NCBI GenBank assembly: GCA_002328075.1
Contig: DCVT01000031.1
Location: forward strand, 124,001-188,000
Direction: 5' to 3'
DNA: 64,000 bases
From: Anaerolineales bacterium UBA2181
GTDB lineage: Bacteria; Chloroflexota; Anaerolineae; Promineifilales; UBA4811
Under the pieces are notes generated by a model, which was given only the letters and a program-made list of their open reading frames with translations, did not search any database and was not told the DNA's origin. The translations under genes and the position numbers were made by a program. Shown here piece after piece: positions 42,876-52,314 of this stretch (positions are counted from its first letter, which is position 1; every line of letters begins with the position of its first letter).

Positions 42876-45800
42876 CTAGCTACGGATAGCGAGAGGCAAA
42901 AAGAACTCAAGGGAACGGTGAGGCAAGAAATGATGCCTTACCAGGGGCGGATTGACCCCATCATTCACCAGCGCCATGCTGGGGTGCCAGGTGGGTCGCA
43001 GCCAAAGCGGCGTCTGCACTCCCACGCTGACCGTGATTGAGTCACCCGGCGCAAGGCTACCCTGCCACGTGACGACCGGCGCGACCAGAGCCACGTCCCC
43101 TTGGCTGGCAGAGAGCGTTGTGGTGAGGATGGTTGTATCGGGAGGCAACCACCACCGGACACTGGTGGCCTCGGCTACGGACGTTCCCTGATTGCCAATG
43201 CACAGGCTATAGCTGATGACCTGGCCGGGCAGCGCCGGCGATACTGCGGTCCGGATATCGCTGTTACTCAGGTCGGGAGCATCTACCCATATCCTCAGCG
43301 GCTTTCGAACCGCAAGACCGTGTTCCAGATGAGAAAGTAGAGCGGTATTGGTAAGCGTCTGGCTGGCGGTTCCGGCATAGTACACCCGATGTTCTTCCCC
43401 TGTCAATAGGGGCCCTTGCCAGATCACGGCCCCGGCCTCGTAGCTGCCGCCCTGAATCGAGCCAGGGATCAGTTGTAGCCCGGCCGGCAGCGGATTGGTG
43501 AGAACCGCGGTCATTGGTTGTGGACCATCGTTGCGCAAGGTCACAGTAAAACCTATGGTAGCGCCAGGCAAGATATGGGTCTGGCTGGCCTGGAACTCGC
43601 TCTCTCCCAACCAACCAAGCCAGCCGATCGCTTGGTCAATGACATCAACCCGGTGTGCTTCCCTCAGAGCCTCGAACGGAAACGCCAGGAAAAGGCTCTT
43701 CCAACCTTTTCCGGCGTTGCTCAACCCCATGGGCCAGCCGCTGTCTCCGCTGATCTCGGCTACTGCGCTCGGGGCGGGCACAAGGCCATCGGAAAAGTTG
43801 CGGAACGGGTAATCGAGCGGGAACTCGCCCTGGACAGCCAATCGGCCGCCGCTACCCAGAGCAAGCGTGGGTGTCACGTCCTCCCGGTGCGAAAGCACCC
43901 CCCAGAGGTTGCGGGCAAGCGAGCTGTCGGCCCGGTAATAAAGCGCATCCTGACTACTGAGGAACAGCCGACCGCCTTCTGCCAGGTAGGATTCAATGGC
44001 GCTGGCCTCCTGGCTAGTGATTGGCGAAAACCAGTCGTACCCGGTGAACCAGAGCACCACCGGATAGCGCTCCAAGGTGGAAGGCACCAGTTTGCTGTTG
44101 TCGGTGTCCCAGACATCGTAGCTGATGCCGGCTATAGCTAGCGTCTGCTGGTACACCGGTCTCTGGTCGTACCATCGGTCATCGTCCACCAGGAGGACCG
44201 CGGCCGGTGTGCGCGTGGCCAGTTTGGCTAGGGCGGACAGGGTCGGGGAGACCGAAGATCGGATGGTCAGAGTGACCACGTCCTGGTTGCTGATGCCCAA
44301 GCCAGGCGGCACCTCTACCCGCACCATGACCTGACCGGTAGAGCAGGGAGAGAGAAATAGTGTGTTGGTCACCAAGGTGGAGGGCCAGCGGTTACCCGAA
44401 AGAGACAGAACATAGAGATCGCCGATGCCGGCCTCACCGCTGTTGAACAGGTCGAGGGCATGCGTGATGACAGTTCCAGACGGGGCGATGATCAGACTAG
44501 AGTCAGATGAAACCTCCAGACCAACTGTCTGTCTCGGGCTGGAAAACCAGTCGAGGGCAGCGCCCATGATCTCGGCGCGCTGGGAGGCGCTGCCTGCTCC
44601 CTCCAATCCAAAGGATAGGTAGAAAGAACGGTGGGCCAGGCACGTTCCAGCCGCAATTCCCCCCAGTTCGCCCGGCGCGTATTCGAGCAGCGGCTGGGCA
44701 TGGTCGCGCGGGTCGGTAGTCACGCTGTCTGGACTGAGCTGGTTCTGGGCGCTGTCCGGGTTATTCAGGGTCAGCGAAATCCCCTGCAGCAAGCCTCCCG
44801 CCACCCCCGTCAGTTCCTGTCCGGATGCATCGTCCGACAGCCAGTGCGCTTTGAGCATCCGTTGGTAGTATACCGAATGAGCAAGCCAGCTGTCTCCGTC
44901 GTCCCAGTAGCCGATGTCCTGTCCGCTCAACAACAGGTTCCCACCCCCGGCCAGATAATCACTGATCACCTTGCCGGCACCAATGTATCCGGGTGAATCG
45001 AAGGGGCTAGACCAGATAACGGCATCATACGGCAGCAGGTCAGAGATGACCGGCGTCTGCAGCAGTGGGTTATGGATGGACCATAGGTCGTACAGATACC
45101 CCTGGTCATCCAGCGCATCCCGAAAAGCGCCGATCTCGCTACCATAGTACCATGGGCCGGAATCCACCAGCAGCAGCTCGGGCGAAGGCCGTAGTGGGAG
45201 GTCTTGGTGGGTGGTAGAGCCAATGGAGATGTTTACCACCGCCCGGCTGACGCGGTGGCCCCAATGCTCGGCCACCAGGGTGTGATTTCCAGCCGGAAGC
45301 GACAGAGTGTACCAGCCGTCCAGGGAGGCAGTCGTGGAGACAGGTGCACCGGCCACCCGAACGGTGGCTGGCAACGGGTCGCCGCTGCCGCTGTCGGTCA
45401 CCTGTCCGTCCACCATGCCACCTGGCAGAGGGGCCAGGTATGTGTCCACATGGGTGGTAGTTCCGGTGACAACCTCCACAAGGCTGACGGCGGCCGAGGC
45501 ATAGCCAAAGCGTTCGACCTCAAGGTCATAAATTCCGGCTGCCAGGGCAATGGACCATTCTCCGTCGGTTCCGGTCTGGGCATAACCGCTCGCCCCACCG
45601 CCGCGTTCGACGGCGGACACACTGGCGCTGGCCAGAGTGCCGCTGCCCACTCCACGAACCACACCCTCCAGTCGGCCGGCCGAAACTACTGCAACCACGG
45701 CTTGCAGGGCGTCCACCCGACCCCAACCGGAGTTGGAATTTGGTCGCGGCTCGCCCAGCGGGACAGCCGTGCTGGTCATAGCACTGGTCAGTTGGTCCCA

Positions 45801-47087
45801 ACTCTGATACGGGGCAGCCTGCCTCAGCAAAGCCGCCACGCCAGCGACCAGGGGGGCGGCAAAGGACGTTCCTGTTCCCTGACCCAATGCACCGCCAGGG
45901 ATCGCGGAGCGAAGGTTCACGCCCGGTGCAACAACCTCCGGTTTCACGCCGCCAAAAGGACCAGGCCCTCGGGCAGAAAAACTGGCCACCTCGTCATAAC
46001 AGTCGCTCGCACCCACCGCCAGAGCCTCTGGATAGCTGGCAGGCGCGCCGATGCTCTTTTCCCGCGGCCCCCAGTTGCCGGCCGCAAAAACCGGCAGGAT
46101 ACCTGCTGCCCGGATCGCCAAGAGGTCCGGCCGGAACTCGGTGTCCCAACCGTTAGGACTGCTCCACGAGTTGTTGATTATGTCGGGAGCCCAGGCAGTG
46201 TTTCCTCCCGGCGCCAGCAACCATTGGAAGGCAGCGTGAAGCCAGCTGTCAAGGGCATAACCACTGCTGTCAAAGGCGCGAACTGCAATCCAACGAGCTC
46301 CCGGAGCCACGCCGATGCCGTCCTGTCCGGTCGCAAGCCCGGTAACTAGGGTGCCATGACCCAGGCTATCCACCGGGTATAGGGCGCCCGCATCGGTGGC
46401 GTCAAACCAGTTTCCGGTGTGAAGAGCCACGCCAGAATGCCAACCGCGGTACGCCGGCTGCAGGACCGGGTGTAGCCAATCCACACCGGTGTCCACTGTG
46501 GCTATGGTCACTCCGTCGCCGGTGATGCGGAGGGCGGACCACACCTCGCTGGCGTGAATCTGCTCGATGCCCCAATCAAGGCCAGTCGGCTGCAGTAGAT
46601 CCGGCGGCGAGTCCGGCAAGACCCACTGTTGCCAACGATCCCGCCGGACGGAGATGACCTCAGGTCGCTCGGCTAACGACAGGATGGCGGTCCGGTTGCC
46701 CTGCAGGGCCAGTCCGTTTACCACCCAGAACCGTTCCACCTGCTGGAGATGCCCTTGGCTCTGGAGTCCCACCAGGATGGGGCTCAGAGTGGCCTGCGAC
46801 TCCTGGGCAACTGCCTGCAATCGCTCCACTACCAGCGCCGACTGCTGAGCCCGGGTAAGGTTAGCAGGGAGGCGTTCGAGATCTGCGGCCGGTTGCAGGG
46901 TGACGAGGAAACGAAAAGTAGCGCCGGCTGGGGATGTCAACACCTGGCGGAGAAAGAGCGGCTCGATCTTGGCGTGAACCTGCTGCGATGGCGTGGCTGC
47001 CGTGGCCGGGGACAAGCTCGTCGCCAACCAGATGCCAGCCAGCACGGCCACAAGCCGGCGAACCGGCCGATTGGACCGGCTGCTCAC
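42876..47087 (-). CDS. Large secreted S8 subtilisin-like protease with beta-sandwich repeats
   Basis: About 1,403 residues from GTG 47087, which leads straight into a signal peptide (RRLVAVLAGIWLATSLSPATA). Propeptide-like region 40-160; catalytic Asp199 (TVDTGVDW), His244 (GHGTLVTG), oxyanion Asn338 (AAGN) and Ser408 (GTGTSFAAPLVAG). Then two carboxypeptidase-regulatory-like sandwiches, two amidotransferase-like 'VLLVDDDRWY' modules (around 670 and 985) and two DUF11-type repeats. It ends in FLPLAIRS, similar to the YLPLxxR tails I recall on secreted Chloroflexota proteins. It would digest extracellular protein, feeding the peptide transporter to the right. A TTG at 47201 is a less likely start. 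Confidence 0.88.
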   Translation of the reverse strand: MSSRSNRPVRRLVAVLAGIWLATSLSPATAATPSQQVHAKIEPLFLRQVLTSPAGATFRFLVTLQPAADLERLPANLTRAQQSALVVERLQAVAQESQATLSPILVGLQSQGHLQQVERFWVVNGLALQGNRTAILSLAERPEVISVRRDRWQQWVLPDSPPDLLQPTGLDWGIEQIHASEVWSALRITGDGVTIATVDTGVDWLHPVLQPAYRGWHSGVALHTGNWFDATDAGALYPVDSLGHGTLVTGLATGQDGIGVAPGARWIAVRAFDSSGYALDSWLHAAFQWLLAPGGNTAWAPDIINNSWSSPNGWDTEFRPDLLAIRAAGILPVFAAGNWGPREKSIGAPASYPEALAVGASDCYDEVASFSARGPGPFGGVKPEVVAPGVNLRSAIPGGALGQGTGTSFAAPLVAGVAALLRQAAPYQSWDQLTSAMTSTAVPLGEPRPNSNSGWGRVDALQAVVAVVSAGRLEGVVRGVGSGTLASASVSAVERGGGASGYAQTGTDGEWSIALAAGIYDLEVERFGYASAAVSLVEVVTGTTTHVDTYLAPLPGGMVDGQVTDSGSGDPLPATVRVAGAPVSTTASLDGWYTLSLPAGNHTLVAEHWGHRVSRAVVNISIGSTTHQDLPLRPSPELLLVDSGPWYYGSEIGAFRDALDDQGYLYDLWSIHNPLLQTPVISDLLPYDAVIWSSPFDSPGYIGAGKVISDYLAGGGNLLLSGQDIGYWDDGDSWLAHSVYYQRMLKAHWLSDDASGQELTGVAGGLLQGISLTLNNPDSAQNQLSPDSVTTDPRDHAQPLLEYAPGELGGIAAGTCLAHRSFYLSFGLEGAGSASQRAEIMGAALDWFSSPRQTVGLEVSSDSSLIIAPSGTVITHALDLFNSGEAGIGDLYVLSLSGNRWPSTLVTNTLFLSPCSTGQVMVRVEVPPGLGISNQDVVTLTIRSSVSPTLSALAKLATRTPAAVLLVDDDRWYDQRPVYQQTLAIAGISYDVWDTDNSKLVPSTLERYPVVLWFTGYDWFSPITSQEASAIESYLAEGGRLFLSSQDALYYRADSSLARNLWGVLSHREDVTPTLALGSGGRLAVQGEFPLDYPFRNFSDGLVPAPSAVAEISGDSGWPMGLSNAGKGWKSLFLAFPFEALREAHRVDVIDQAIGWLGWLGESEFQASQTHILPGATIGFTVTLRNDGPQPMTAVLTNPLPAGLQLIPGSIQGGSYEAGAVIWQGPLLTGEEHRVYYAGTASQTLTNTALLSHLEHGLAVRKPLRIWVDAPDLSNSDIRTAVSPALPGQVISYSLCIGNQGTSVAEATSVRWWLPPDTTILTTTLSASQGDVALVAPVVTWQGSLAPGDSITVSVGVQTPLWLRPTWHPSMALVNDGVNPPLVRHHFLPHRSLEFFLPLAIRS

Positions 47088-47117
47088 CCGGCGGTTCGTG
47101 CGGATAGAGGCGCAAAG

Positions 47118-47123
47118 ATTGTA
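47118..47123 (-). promoter_or_regulatory. -10 element of the subtilase gene
   Basis: TACAAT on the minus strand (47123-47118), about 30 bp upstream of GTG 47087; no convincing -35 box. The start choice depends on it in part. Confidence 0.35.
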
Positions 47124-47247
47124 CACGTCGGTTGCCTGGCACCCGAACTGGCAGAGTCGTCGCAAGCAATTGTAACCGTGCGGTCTGCTGCTGGCAACCA
47201 AAAACTCAGCCGACCGACTCTACAGCTGACCGGAGGAGGCCGGACGC

Positions 47248-47277
47248 TTGGACACGAGCAAGGACCTGGCGTAAACT
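47248..47277 (+). promoter_or_regulatory. Promoter of the D-cysteine desulfhydrase-family gene
   Basis: TTGGAC (47248-47253), 18-bp spacer, TAAACT (47272-47277), about 30 bp upstream of ATG 47307. It diverges from the subtilase promoter. Confidence 0.45.
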
Positions 47278-47306
47278 AGGTGCTCCTACAGATCAAGGAG
47301 TGAGAC

Positions 47307-48290
47307 ATGTTGACCGCAAAGCTGAATCGGGCAAGGATTGCCCACCTACCGACCCCCATTGAGCCAATGGATCGACTGAGCGCTCATCTGGGCGGGCCGA
47401 GGCTGCTGGTAAAGCGGGACGATGAGACAGGGCTGGCCACCGGCGGAAACAAGGCGCGCAAGCTAGAGTTTCTCGTAGGCCAGGCGCTGGCCGACAACGC
47501 GGATGTTCTGGTTACCGGCGGGGCGCCCCAATCGAATCACGCCCGGCAGACTGCCGCGGCCGCTGCCCGGTTCGGGTTGGGTGCGGTATTGGTGCTGCGA
47601 GGGCAGAAGCCGGCTACCTGTACGGGCAATTTGCTGCTAAACATGTTGCTGGGCGCGGAAATCCGGTGGGCGGGGGAGCGAGACCTTGATCAGTCGATTG
47701 ATCAGGCGGCCGATGAACTTCGTCATGCCGGGCGTCGCCCTGCGGTGGTCCCCTACGGCGGATCCAACATGCTGGGCGCTGCCGGGTATGTGGCGGCGAT
47801 GGAGGAGTTGGTGGAGCAGCAGGCGCACAGCAAACTGGCCATCGATGTGATCGTCTTTGCCTCCAGCAGCGGAGGCACCCAGGCCGGTCTGATGGTCGGC
47901 GCCAAGCAGTGCGGTTTTGCCGGCCGGGTGTTGGGTATCAGCGTAGACAAACCGGCTGGTGCGCTGGCAACCCGGGTCGCCACGTTGGCTAATGAAACGG
48001 CCGGGTTTCTGGAACTGCCTTGGGCCTTTGCGCCGGCGGATATTGATGTGAATGATCACTACCTGGGAGGCGGTTACGCCGTCATCGGCGAAGCAGAGCG
48101 CGAGGCGATCAACCTCTTTGCCCGGATTGAGGGGCTGTTGCTCGACCCGGTGTACACCGGCCGGGCCGCGGCTGGGTTGATCGACCTTGTCCGGCGCGGG
48201 GACTTGGCGGGCGAGACGGTGCTGTTCTGGCACACTGGAGGGACAGCCGGGCTGTTCGGATTTGGGGAGCAGGTACTGACTCGCTGGTGA
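47307..48290 (+). CDS. D-cysteine desulfhydrase / ACC deaminase family PLP enzyme
   Basis: 327 residues; AGGAG seven bases before ATG. Fold type II PLP enzyme: Lys49 in ATGGNKARKLEF is the Schiff-base residue, GAPQSNHARQTAAAAARFG is the substrate loop, PYGGSNMLGAAGYVAAMEEL and the C-terminal HTGGTAGLFGF complete the family pattern. Family members break D-cysteine or 1-aminocyclopropane-1-carboxylate down to a keto acid and ammonia. Which substrate applies is uncertain. It may belong with the amino-acid catabolic genes that follow. Confidence 0.88.
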   Translation: MLTAKLNRARIAHLPTPIEPMDRLSAHLGGPRLLVKRDDETGLATGGNKARKLEFLVGQALADNADVLVTGGAPQSNHARQTAAAAARFGLGAVLVLRGQKPATCTGNLLLNMLLGAEIRWAGERDLDQSIDQAADELRHAGRRPAVVPYGGSNMLGAAGYVAAMEELVEQQAHSKLAIDVIVFASSSGGTQAGLMVGAKQCGFAGRVLGISVDKPAGALATRVATLANETAGFLELPWAFAPADIDVNDHYLGGGYAVIGEAEREAINLFARIEGLLLDPVYTGRAAAGLIDLVRRGDLAGETVLFWHTGGTAGLFGFGEQVLTRW

Positions 48291-48334
48291 CACTCCAGCC
48301 AGCCCAGACGTAATCGACGTTACACTCATAAAAC

Positions 48335-48358
48335 GGAATGCAACAGATGTTGCATTCC
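48335..48358. promoter_or_regulatory. Palindromic operator of the first RpiR regulator
   Basis: GGAATGCAACA and TGTTGCATTCC, perfect 11-bp arms around a 2-bp centre. The right arm covers the -35 box of the rpiR-like promoter, so binding should block transcription. Probably an autoregulatory site. Confidence 0.65.
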
Positions 48359-48378
48359 GGCGAGATCTGTGATATCAT
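48350..48378 (+). promoter_or_regulatory. Promoter of the first RpiR-family gene
   Basis: TTGCAT (48350-48355), 17-bp spacer, TATCAT (48373-48378); overlapped by the palindrome at 48335-48358. Confidence 0.55.
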
Positions 48379-48472
48379 ACGTGGCACAGCGCTGCGTCAC
48401 GTTTGGTGTCGCTTTGTTGGGTAGGGGACCCTCTTGGCGCAGCGGATTGACGCGGTTCCGGTGAAGGAGGAG

Positions 48473-49366
48473 ATGACCGATCACGCGCCAGAAGGAACAG
48501 GTGCCGGGGATCCGGTGATCCCGCTGGCCCAGCGGATCACGAGCGCACTCCCTCGGATGACCGGGAAACAGCGAACCTTGGCCCATTTCATTGCTGACAA
48601 CCAGCACTTTGTTGCCTTTGCCTCGGCGTCGGAGGTGGGCAACCGAACAGGTTGCAGCGCCGCGACAGTCGTGCGTTTCAGCCAATCGTTGGGATACCAG
48701 GGGTACATTGACCTACAGTTGGCAGTCCGCGAATGGATGTTCCCACGCCGTACGGCCGTTCAGCGTCTGGAGGACAGACTAAAGAACCCGCTGTCTGGTG
48801 ACGATGTTCCCGCCCTGGTGTTCGCTACCGACATGCAAAACGTAGAGCGGACCCAGGCTTTGACAAGGAACGGTCGGGTACAGGCAGCAGTAGACGATCT
48901 GCTGCGTGCCCGCCAGACCGTTGTGATGGGTGACGGGCTGGCGGCGGGATTGGCGCATCTCTTTGCCCATTCGTTGCGGGTGATTGGCCTACCGGTCCAA
49001 TGTGTGACCAGCGGAGGTGAGCCACTAGCCGTTGTCCTGGCATTTCTGCAGCCAGAGGATGTACTGGTAGCCATCGGGTTCTGGAGGAACCTGTGGGACG
49101 TGGTCCACGCGGTGCGGCAAGCCCAGCAAGTGGGCTGCAAAACGATCTGCATCACGGACAACCGGTTGTCGCCGCTGGCGCGTCTGGGTGATCACTCGTT
49201 CCTGGTGGTGACCGAAGGTGTCGCACATAGCCTATCACCGGTGGCCGCCGTGTCGCTCATGAACGCGATGGTGGCCGCGATATCGATGAGGATGCCGGAA
49301 AAAGTTGTCGAGTCTTTGCGCCGACTTGACGAGGCGTATCGGAGAGGGCAGTTGCTCACCGAATAG
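48473..49366 (+). CDS. MurR/RpiR-family transcriptional regulator
   Basis: 297 residues from ATG 48473 (AAGGAGG immediately upstream); a TTG 13 codons earlier is less likely. N-terminal HTH_6 (IADNQHFVAFASASEVGNRTGCSAATVVRFSQSLGYQGYIDL) and a C-terminal SIS domain (about 120-270: TVVMGDGLAAGLAHLFAHSL, ITDNRLSPLARLGDHSFLV) that would bind a phosphosugar or other anionic ligand. It lies 100 bp upstream of the transporter genes and behind its own palindromic operator, so it probably controls itself and perhaps the transporter. Confidence 0.9.
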   Translation: MTDHAPEGTGAGDPVIPLAQRITSALPRMTGKQRTLAHFIADNQHFVAFASASEVGNRTGCSAATVVRFSQSLGYQGYIDLQLAVREWMFPRRTAVQRLEDRLKNPLSGDDVPALVFATDMQNVERTQALTRNGRVQAAVDDLLRARQTVVMGDGLAAGLAHLFAHSLRVIGLPVQCVTSGGEPLAVVLAFLQPEDVLVAIGFWRNLWDVVHAVRQAQQVGCKTICITDNRLSPLARLGDHSFLVVTEGVAHSLSPVAAVSLMNAMVAAISMRMPEKVVESLRRLDEAYRRGQLLTE

Positions 49367-49466
49367 GTCAGGTGAAAGGAGGTGCCAGGCGCCGCGAAAG
49401 ACGACAAAGAAGACGTGAGGCTCATGTTTATTTTACCGTAGGTTTAGCAAGGAGGATGATGAGGAA

Positions 49467-51218
49467 ATGGCAGTAAAAAATCGAATGCTTCTGGTCCTGA
49501 TGTCCCTGGTTCTGATGGCCGCCCCGCTGGCAAGCTGCGGGACGCCCACGCCGGAGGTTGTCGAACGGCAGGTGGTTGTCACGCAAATCGTCCAGGAGAC
49601 CGTGATCGTAGAGGGTACACCCGTCATGGTGGAGGTAACCAAGGTGGTGGAGGTCGAAAAGCAGGTCGTCGTCACGCCGACCTCCCTGCCGGCCCGTGAT
49701 GTGATCATCGTTGGGCTCTCGGCCGCTCCGGTCACCCTTGACCCGGCCGACCACCGCACCCGTAACTCGGAGACTGTGATTCGGAATATGTTTGATGGCT
49801 TGGTGACACGGGACCAAGTTAGCGGAGTTCACCTGGAGCTGGCCGAGTCGCTCGAGTGGCTGGACGAACAGACTCTTGAGGTCAAGTTGCGCCAGGGGGT
49901 GCTGTTCCACGACGGCGTGGCAATGACCGCCGACGACGTGGTCTTTACCTTTGAGCGGATCATCAACGAGAACATGATAGAGTACCCCGAGGTCCATTCC
50001 TCGCCGCGGAAGGGGCTGATCGCGCCGTTGGAGTCTATCGACAAAATTGATGACTACACGGTCAAGATGAACTTTAGTGCACCGTGGCCGCCCGCGATTC
50101 AGATGTTGGTACATCAGCAGATTGTACCCAAGCACTACCTCGAGGAGGTTGGCACCAAAGGGTTTATCGAGCACCCCATCGGAACCGGGCCCTTTAAATT
50201 CCTCTCGGCCACCGGCCTGGAACAGATTGTGTTGGAGCGCTTTGACGATTACTGGGGTGGGGCGCCAGATCTGGAGCCCGTTGGACCCCCGTGCGTTCGC
50301 CAGGTGGTCTTTCGGGTGATCCCGGAAGCATCAACCCGCGTAGCCGCACTGCTGGCCGGCGAGGTGGACATCATACAGGCGTTGCCGGCCGAGTTGGCAG
50401 ACACACTGGCCAAGACCCCTGGGGTGCAGGTTGGGACAGCAGCCGGAACCCAACCCAAGTGGATGGAGATGAACGTCAACCAACCCCCCTTTGACGACGT
50501 CCGAGTCCGCCAGGCGATGAACTATGCAGTGGACAAAGATCTGATTGTTGAGGCCATCTACGGCGGCCGGGCGGCAGCGCTGGCTGGACCCCTCTCCCCG
50601 TATAACAATTACATCAACACCAGCCTGGTTCCCTATCCCTATGACACCGAGAAGGCGCTGGCGCTGCTGGCGGAAGCCGGATGGATCGACACCAACAGCG
50701 ACGGCATCCTGGACAAAGACGGGATATCACTCGCCTTTACGATGGACACACTGGAGGAATTCCGGTCCCTGGCCGAGGCAGTGGCGAACCAATTGCGTGC
50801 GCTGGGCGTCGACGTTGGTGTCCGTTTCTGGGAGTATAGCGTCGTCAAGCCCATGCTGGATGCCAATGAGCGGATGGCATACCTGGATGACTGGGGAGAC
50901 TCTGCTTTTGATCCGGTGGGTCATTTCGAGGCCAAGTGGCACGGGCGTGTGACTGGGCAAACGTACGGCCGGGGCAACTTTTCTGGGTACAACAACGCGA
51001 GAGTCAACGAGCTGACCAAGCTCGGTGAGATCACCCCCGATCCGGTTGTCCGACAGCTGATCTACGACGAGGCACAACAGATCGTCTATGACGAGGCACC
51101 GGCCATTTTCCTGATCATTCCTGACGAGACGGAGGCGGCCCGGGCCGATATCGTAAACTGGGGCCCGGCGGCCGACAGCCGCATCAACCTGCACGACGTC
51201 TGCGTGGCGGCCCAGTAA
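49467..51218 (+). CDS. ABC transporter substrate-binding lipoprotein, peptide/opine family (SBP_bac_5)
   Basis: 583 residues. Signal and lipobox: MAVKNRMLLVLMSLVLMAAP then LASC with Cys24. A Val-rich linker (VVERQVVVTQIVQETV... VVVTPTS) precedes the binding domain, a style common in Chloroflexota. Family signature FDGLVTRDQ...LAESLEWLDEQTLEVKLRQGVLFHDG and NYAVDKDLIVEAIYGG. Class C binding proteins take up oligopeptides, opines, nickel or glycans. AAGGAGG at 49449 is 11 nt from ATG 49467, the only in-frame start. A hairpin follows the gene and should favour its expression over the permeases. Confidence 0.92.
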   Translation: MAVKNRMLLVLMSLVLMAAPLASCGTPTPEVVERQVVVTQIVQETVIVEGTPVMVEVTKVVEVEKQVVVTPTSLPARDVIIVGLSAAPVTLDPADHRTRNSETVIRNMFDGLVTRDQVSGVHLELAESLEWLDEQTLEVKLRQGVLFHDGVAMTADDVVFTFERIINENMIEYPEVHSSPRKGLIAPLESIDKIDDYTVKMNFSAPWPPAIQMLVHQQIVPKHYLEEVGTKGFIEHPIGTGPFKFLSATGLEQIVLERFDDYWGGAPDLEPVGPPCVRQVVFRVIPEASTRVAALLAGEVDIIQALPAELADTLAKTPGVQVGTAAGTQPKWMEMNVNQPPFDDVRVRQAMNYAVDKDLIVEAIYGGRAAALAGPLSPYNNYINTSLVPYPYDTEKALALLAEAGWIDTNSDGILDKDGISLAFTMDTLEEFRSLAEAVANQLRALGVDVGVRFWEYSVVKPMLDANERMAYLDDWGDSAFDPVGHFEAKWHGRVTGQTYGRGNFSGYNNARVNELTKLGEITPDPVVRQLIYDEAQQIVYDEAPAIFLIIPDETEAARADIVNWGPAADSRINLHDVCVAAQ

Positions 51219-51236
51219 ACTGACCGCTTCCTAACT

Positions 51237-51264
51237 GGGGCCTCGGGAGCTGCCCCGAGGCCCC
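51237..51264 (+). terminator. Strong hairpin between the binding protein and permease genes
   Basis: GGGGCCTCGGG and CCCGAGGCCCC (11-bp perfect stem, 6-nt loop) followed by only two T residues. It is likely a partial terminator or mRNA 3'-end stabiliser rather than a full stop, because the permease genes continue downstream without a new promoter. Confidence 0.55.
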
Positions 51265-51289
51265 TTCATACCTCAGGAGTAGCCTATCC

Positions 51290-52300
51290 GTGAGAGCCGT
51301 CAAGATACTGGAACGCGTGCTGATCACCATCCCCATCATGTTTGGTGTGGCGGTTGTGGTCTTTTTCTTCATGCGGCTCACGCCCGGTGACCCGGTGGAC
51401 ATCATGATGGGCCAGGCGGGGGCGGTCTCAACCGGCGAGATCGAGCAACTGCGCCGCGAGTTCGACCTGGACAAGCCGTTGTACATGCAGTTGTGGTTGT
51501 TTCTCACCAAGGCGGTTCAGGGCGATCTGGGGTACTCTTACACCCAAAAGCGACCGGTCAACGAACTCATTTTCGATCGGCTGCCCGCCACCATCGAGCT
51601 GGCGGGTGGAGCGCTCTTTTTCTCATTGGTGATTGCGATACCCATCGGTATCATCTCGGCCGTGCGTCAAAAGTCGCTGGTGGATCAGTTCAGTATGGCG
51701 GGTGCCTTTCTGGGCACCTCCATGCCGTCTTTTTGGCTGGGTATCATCCTGATTCTGTTGTTCGCGGTGCGGCTCGGTTGGCTTCCGGTGCAGGGTCGTA
51801 TCACCTATGGGATAAACCTAGAGTACGTCACCGGTTTTTACGTGCTGGATAGCCTGCTAGGACGGAATTGGCCTGCCCTGGTCAGCAGCGTCAAGCATCT
51901 GGTGTTGCCCTCGGTCAGCCTGGGGGCCAGCGTGGCTGCCATTGTCGCACGGGTGCTCCGCTCCAGCATGGTGGAGATACTTCGTCAAGACTATGTGACC
52001 CTGGCCCGGGCAAAAGGAAACCGCGAGTTTCTGGTGGTGATGAAACATGCTCTGCGCAACGCGCTGATACCTACGGTAACCGTTGTCGGGCTGCAGGTAG
52101 GCTCACTGCTGGGGGGCAACATGATCGTCGAGTCCGTCTTTAGCTGGCCGGGCCTGGGTCGGCTGGTGGTAAAAGCTATCTTTGAACGGGACTTTCCCCT
52201 GGTGCAAGGCGCCGTGATGATCTACGCTTTCACCTTTGTGATTGCCAACCTGATTGTGGATGTGTTGTATACGTATCTGAATCCCAAGATCACCCTCTGA
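51290..52300 (+). CDS. Peptide/opine ABC transporter permease (DppB-like)
   Basis: 336 residues from GTG 51290 with AGGAG about ten bases upstream. Six hydrophobic spans; N-terminal LERVLITIPIMFGVAVVVFFFMRLTPGDP and the C-terminal EAA loop YVTLARAKGNREFLVVMKHALRNALIPTVTVVGLQ are diagnostic of the DppB/OppB family. It forms half of the transmembrane channel with the DppC-like protein encoded 14 bp downstream. Confidence 0.93.
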   Translation: MRAVKILERVLITIPIMFGVAVVVFFFMRLTPGDPVDIMMGQAGAVSTGEIEQLRREFDLDKPLYMQLWLFLTKAVQGDLGYSYTQKRPVNELIFDRLPATIELAGGALFFSLVIAIPIGIISAVRQKSLVDQFSMAGAFLGTSMPSFWLGIILILLFAVRLGWLPVQGRITYGINLEYVTGFYVLDSLLGRNWPALVSSVKHLVLPSVSLGASVAAIVARVLRSSMVEILRQDYVTLARAKGNREFLVVMKHALRNALIPTVTVVGLQVGSLLGGNMIVESVFSWPGLGRLVVKAIFERDFPLVQGAVMIYAFTFVIANLIVDVLYTYLNPKITL

Positions 52301-52314
52301 AGGCGAGGACTGGA

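Noticed and set aside
45204..46349. 381-codon plus-strand frame
   Set aside because: Antisense to the subtilase catalytic region with its intact Asp-His-Ser triad.
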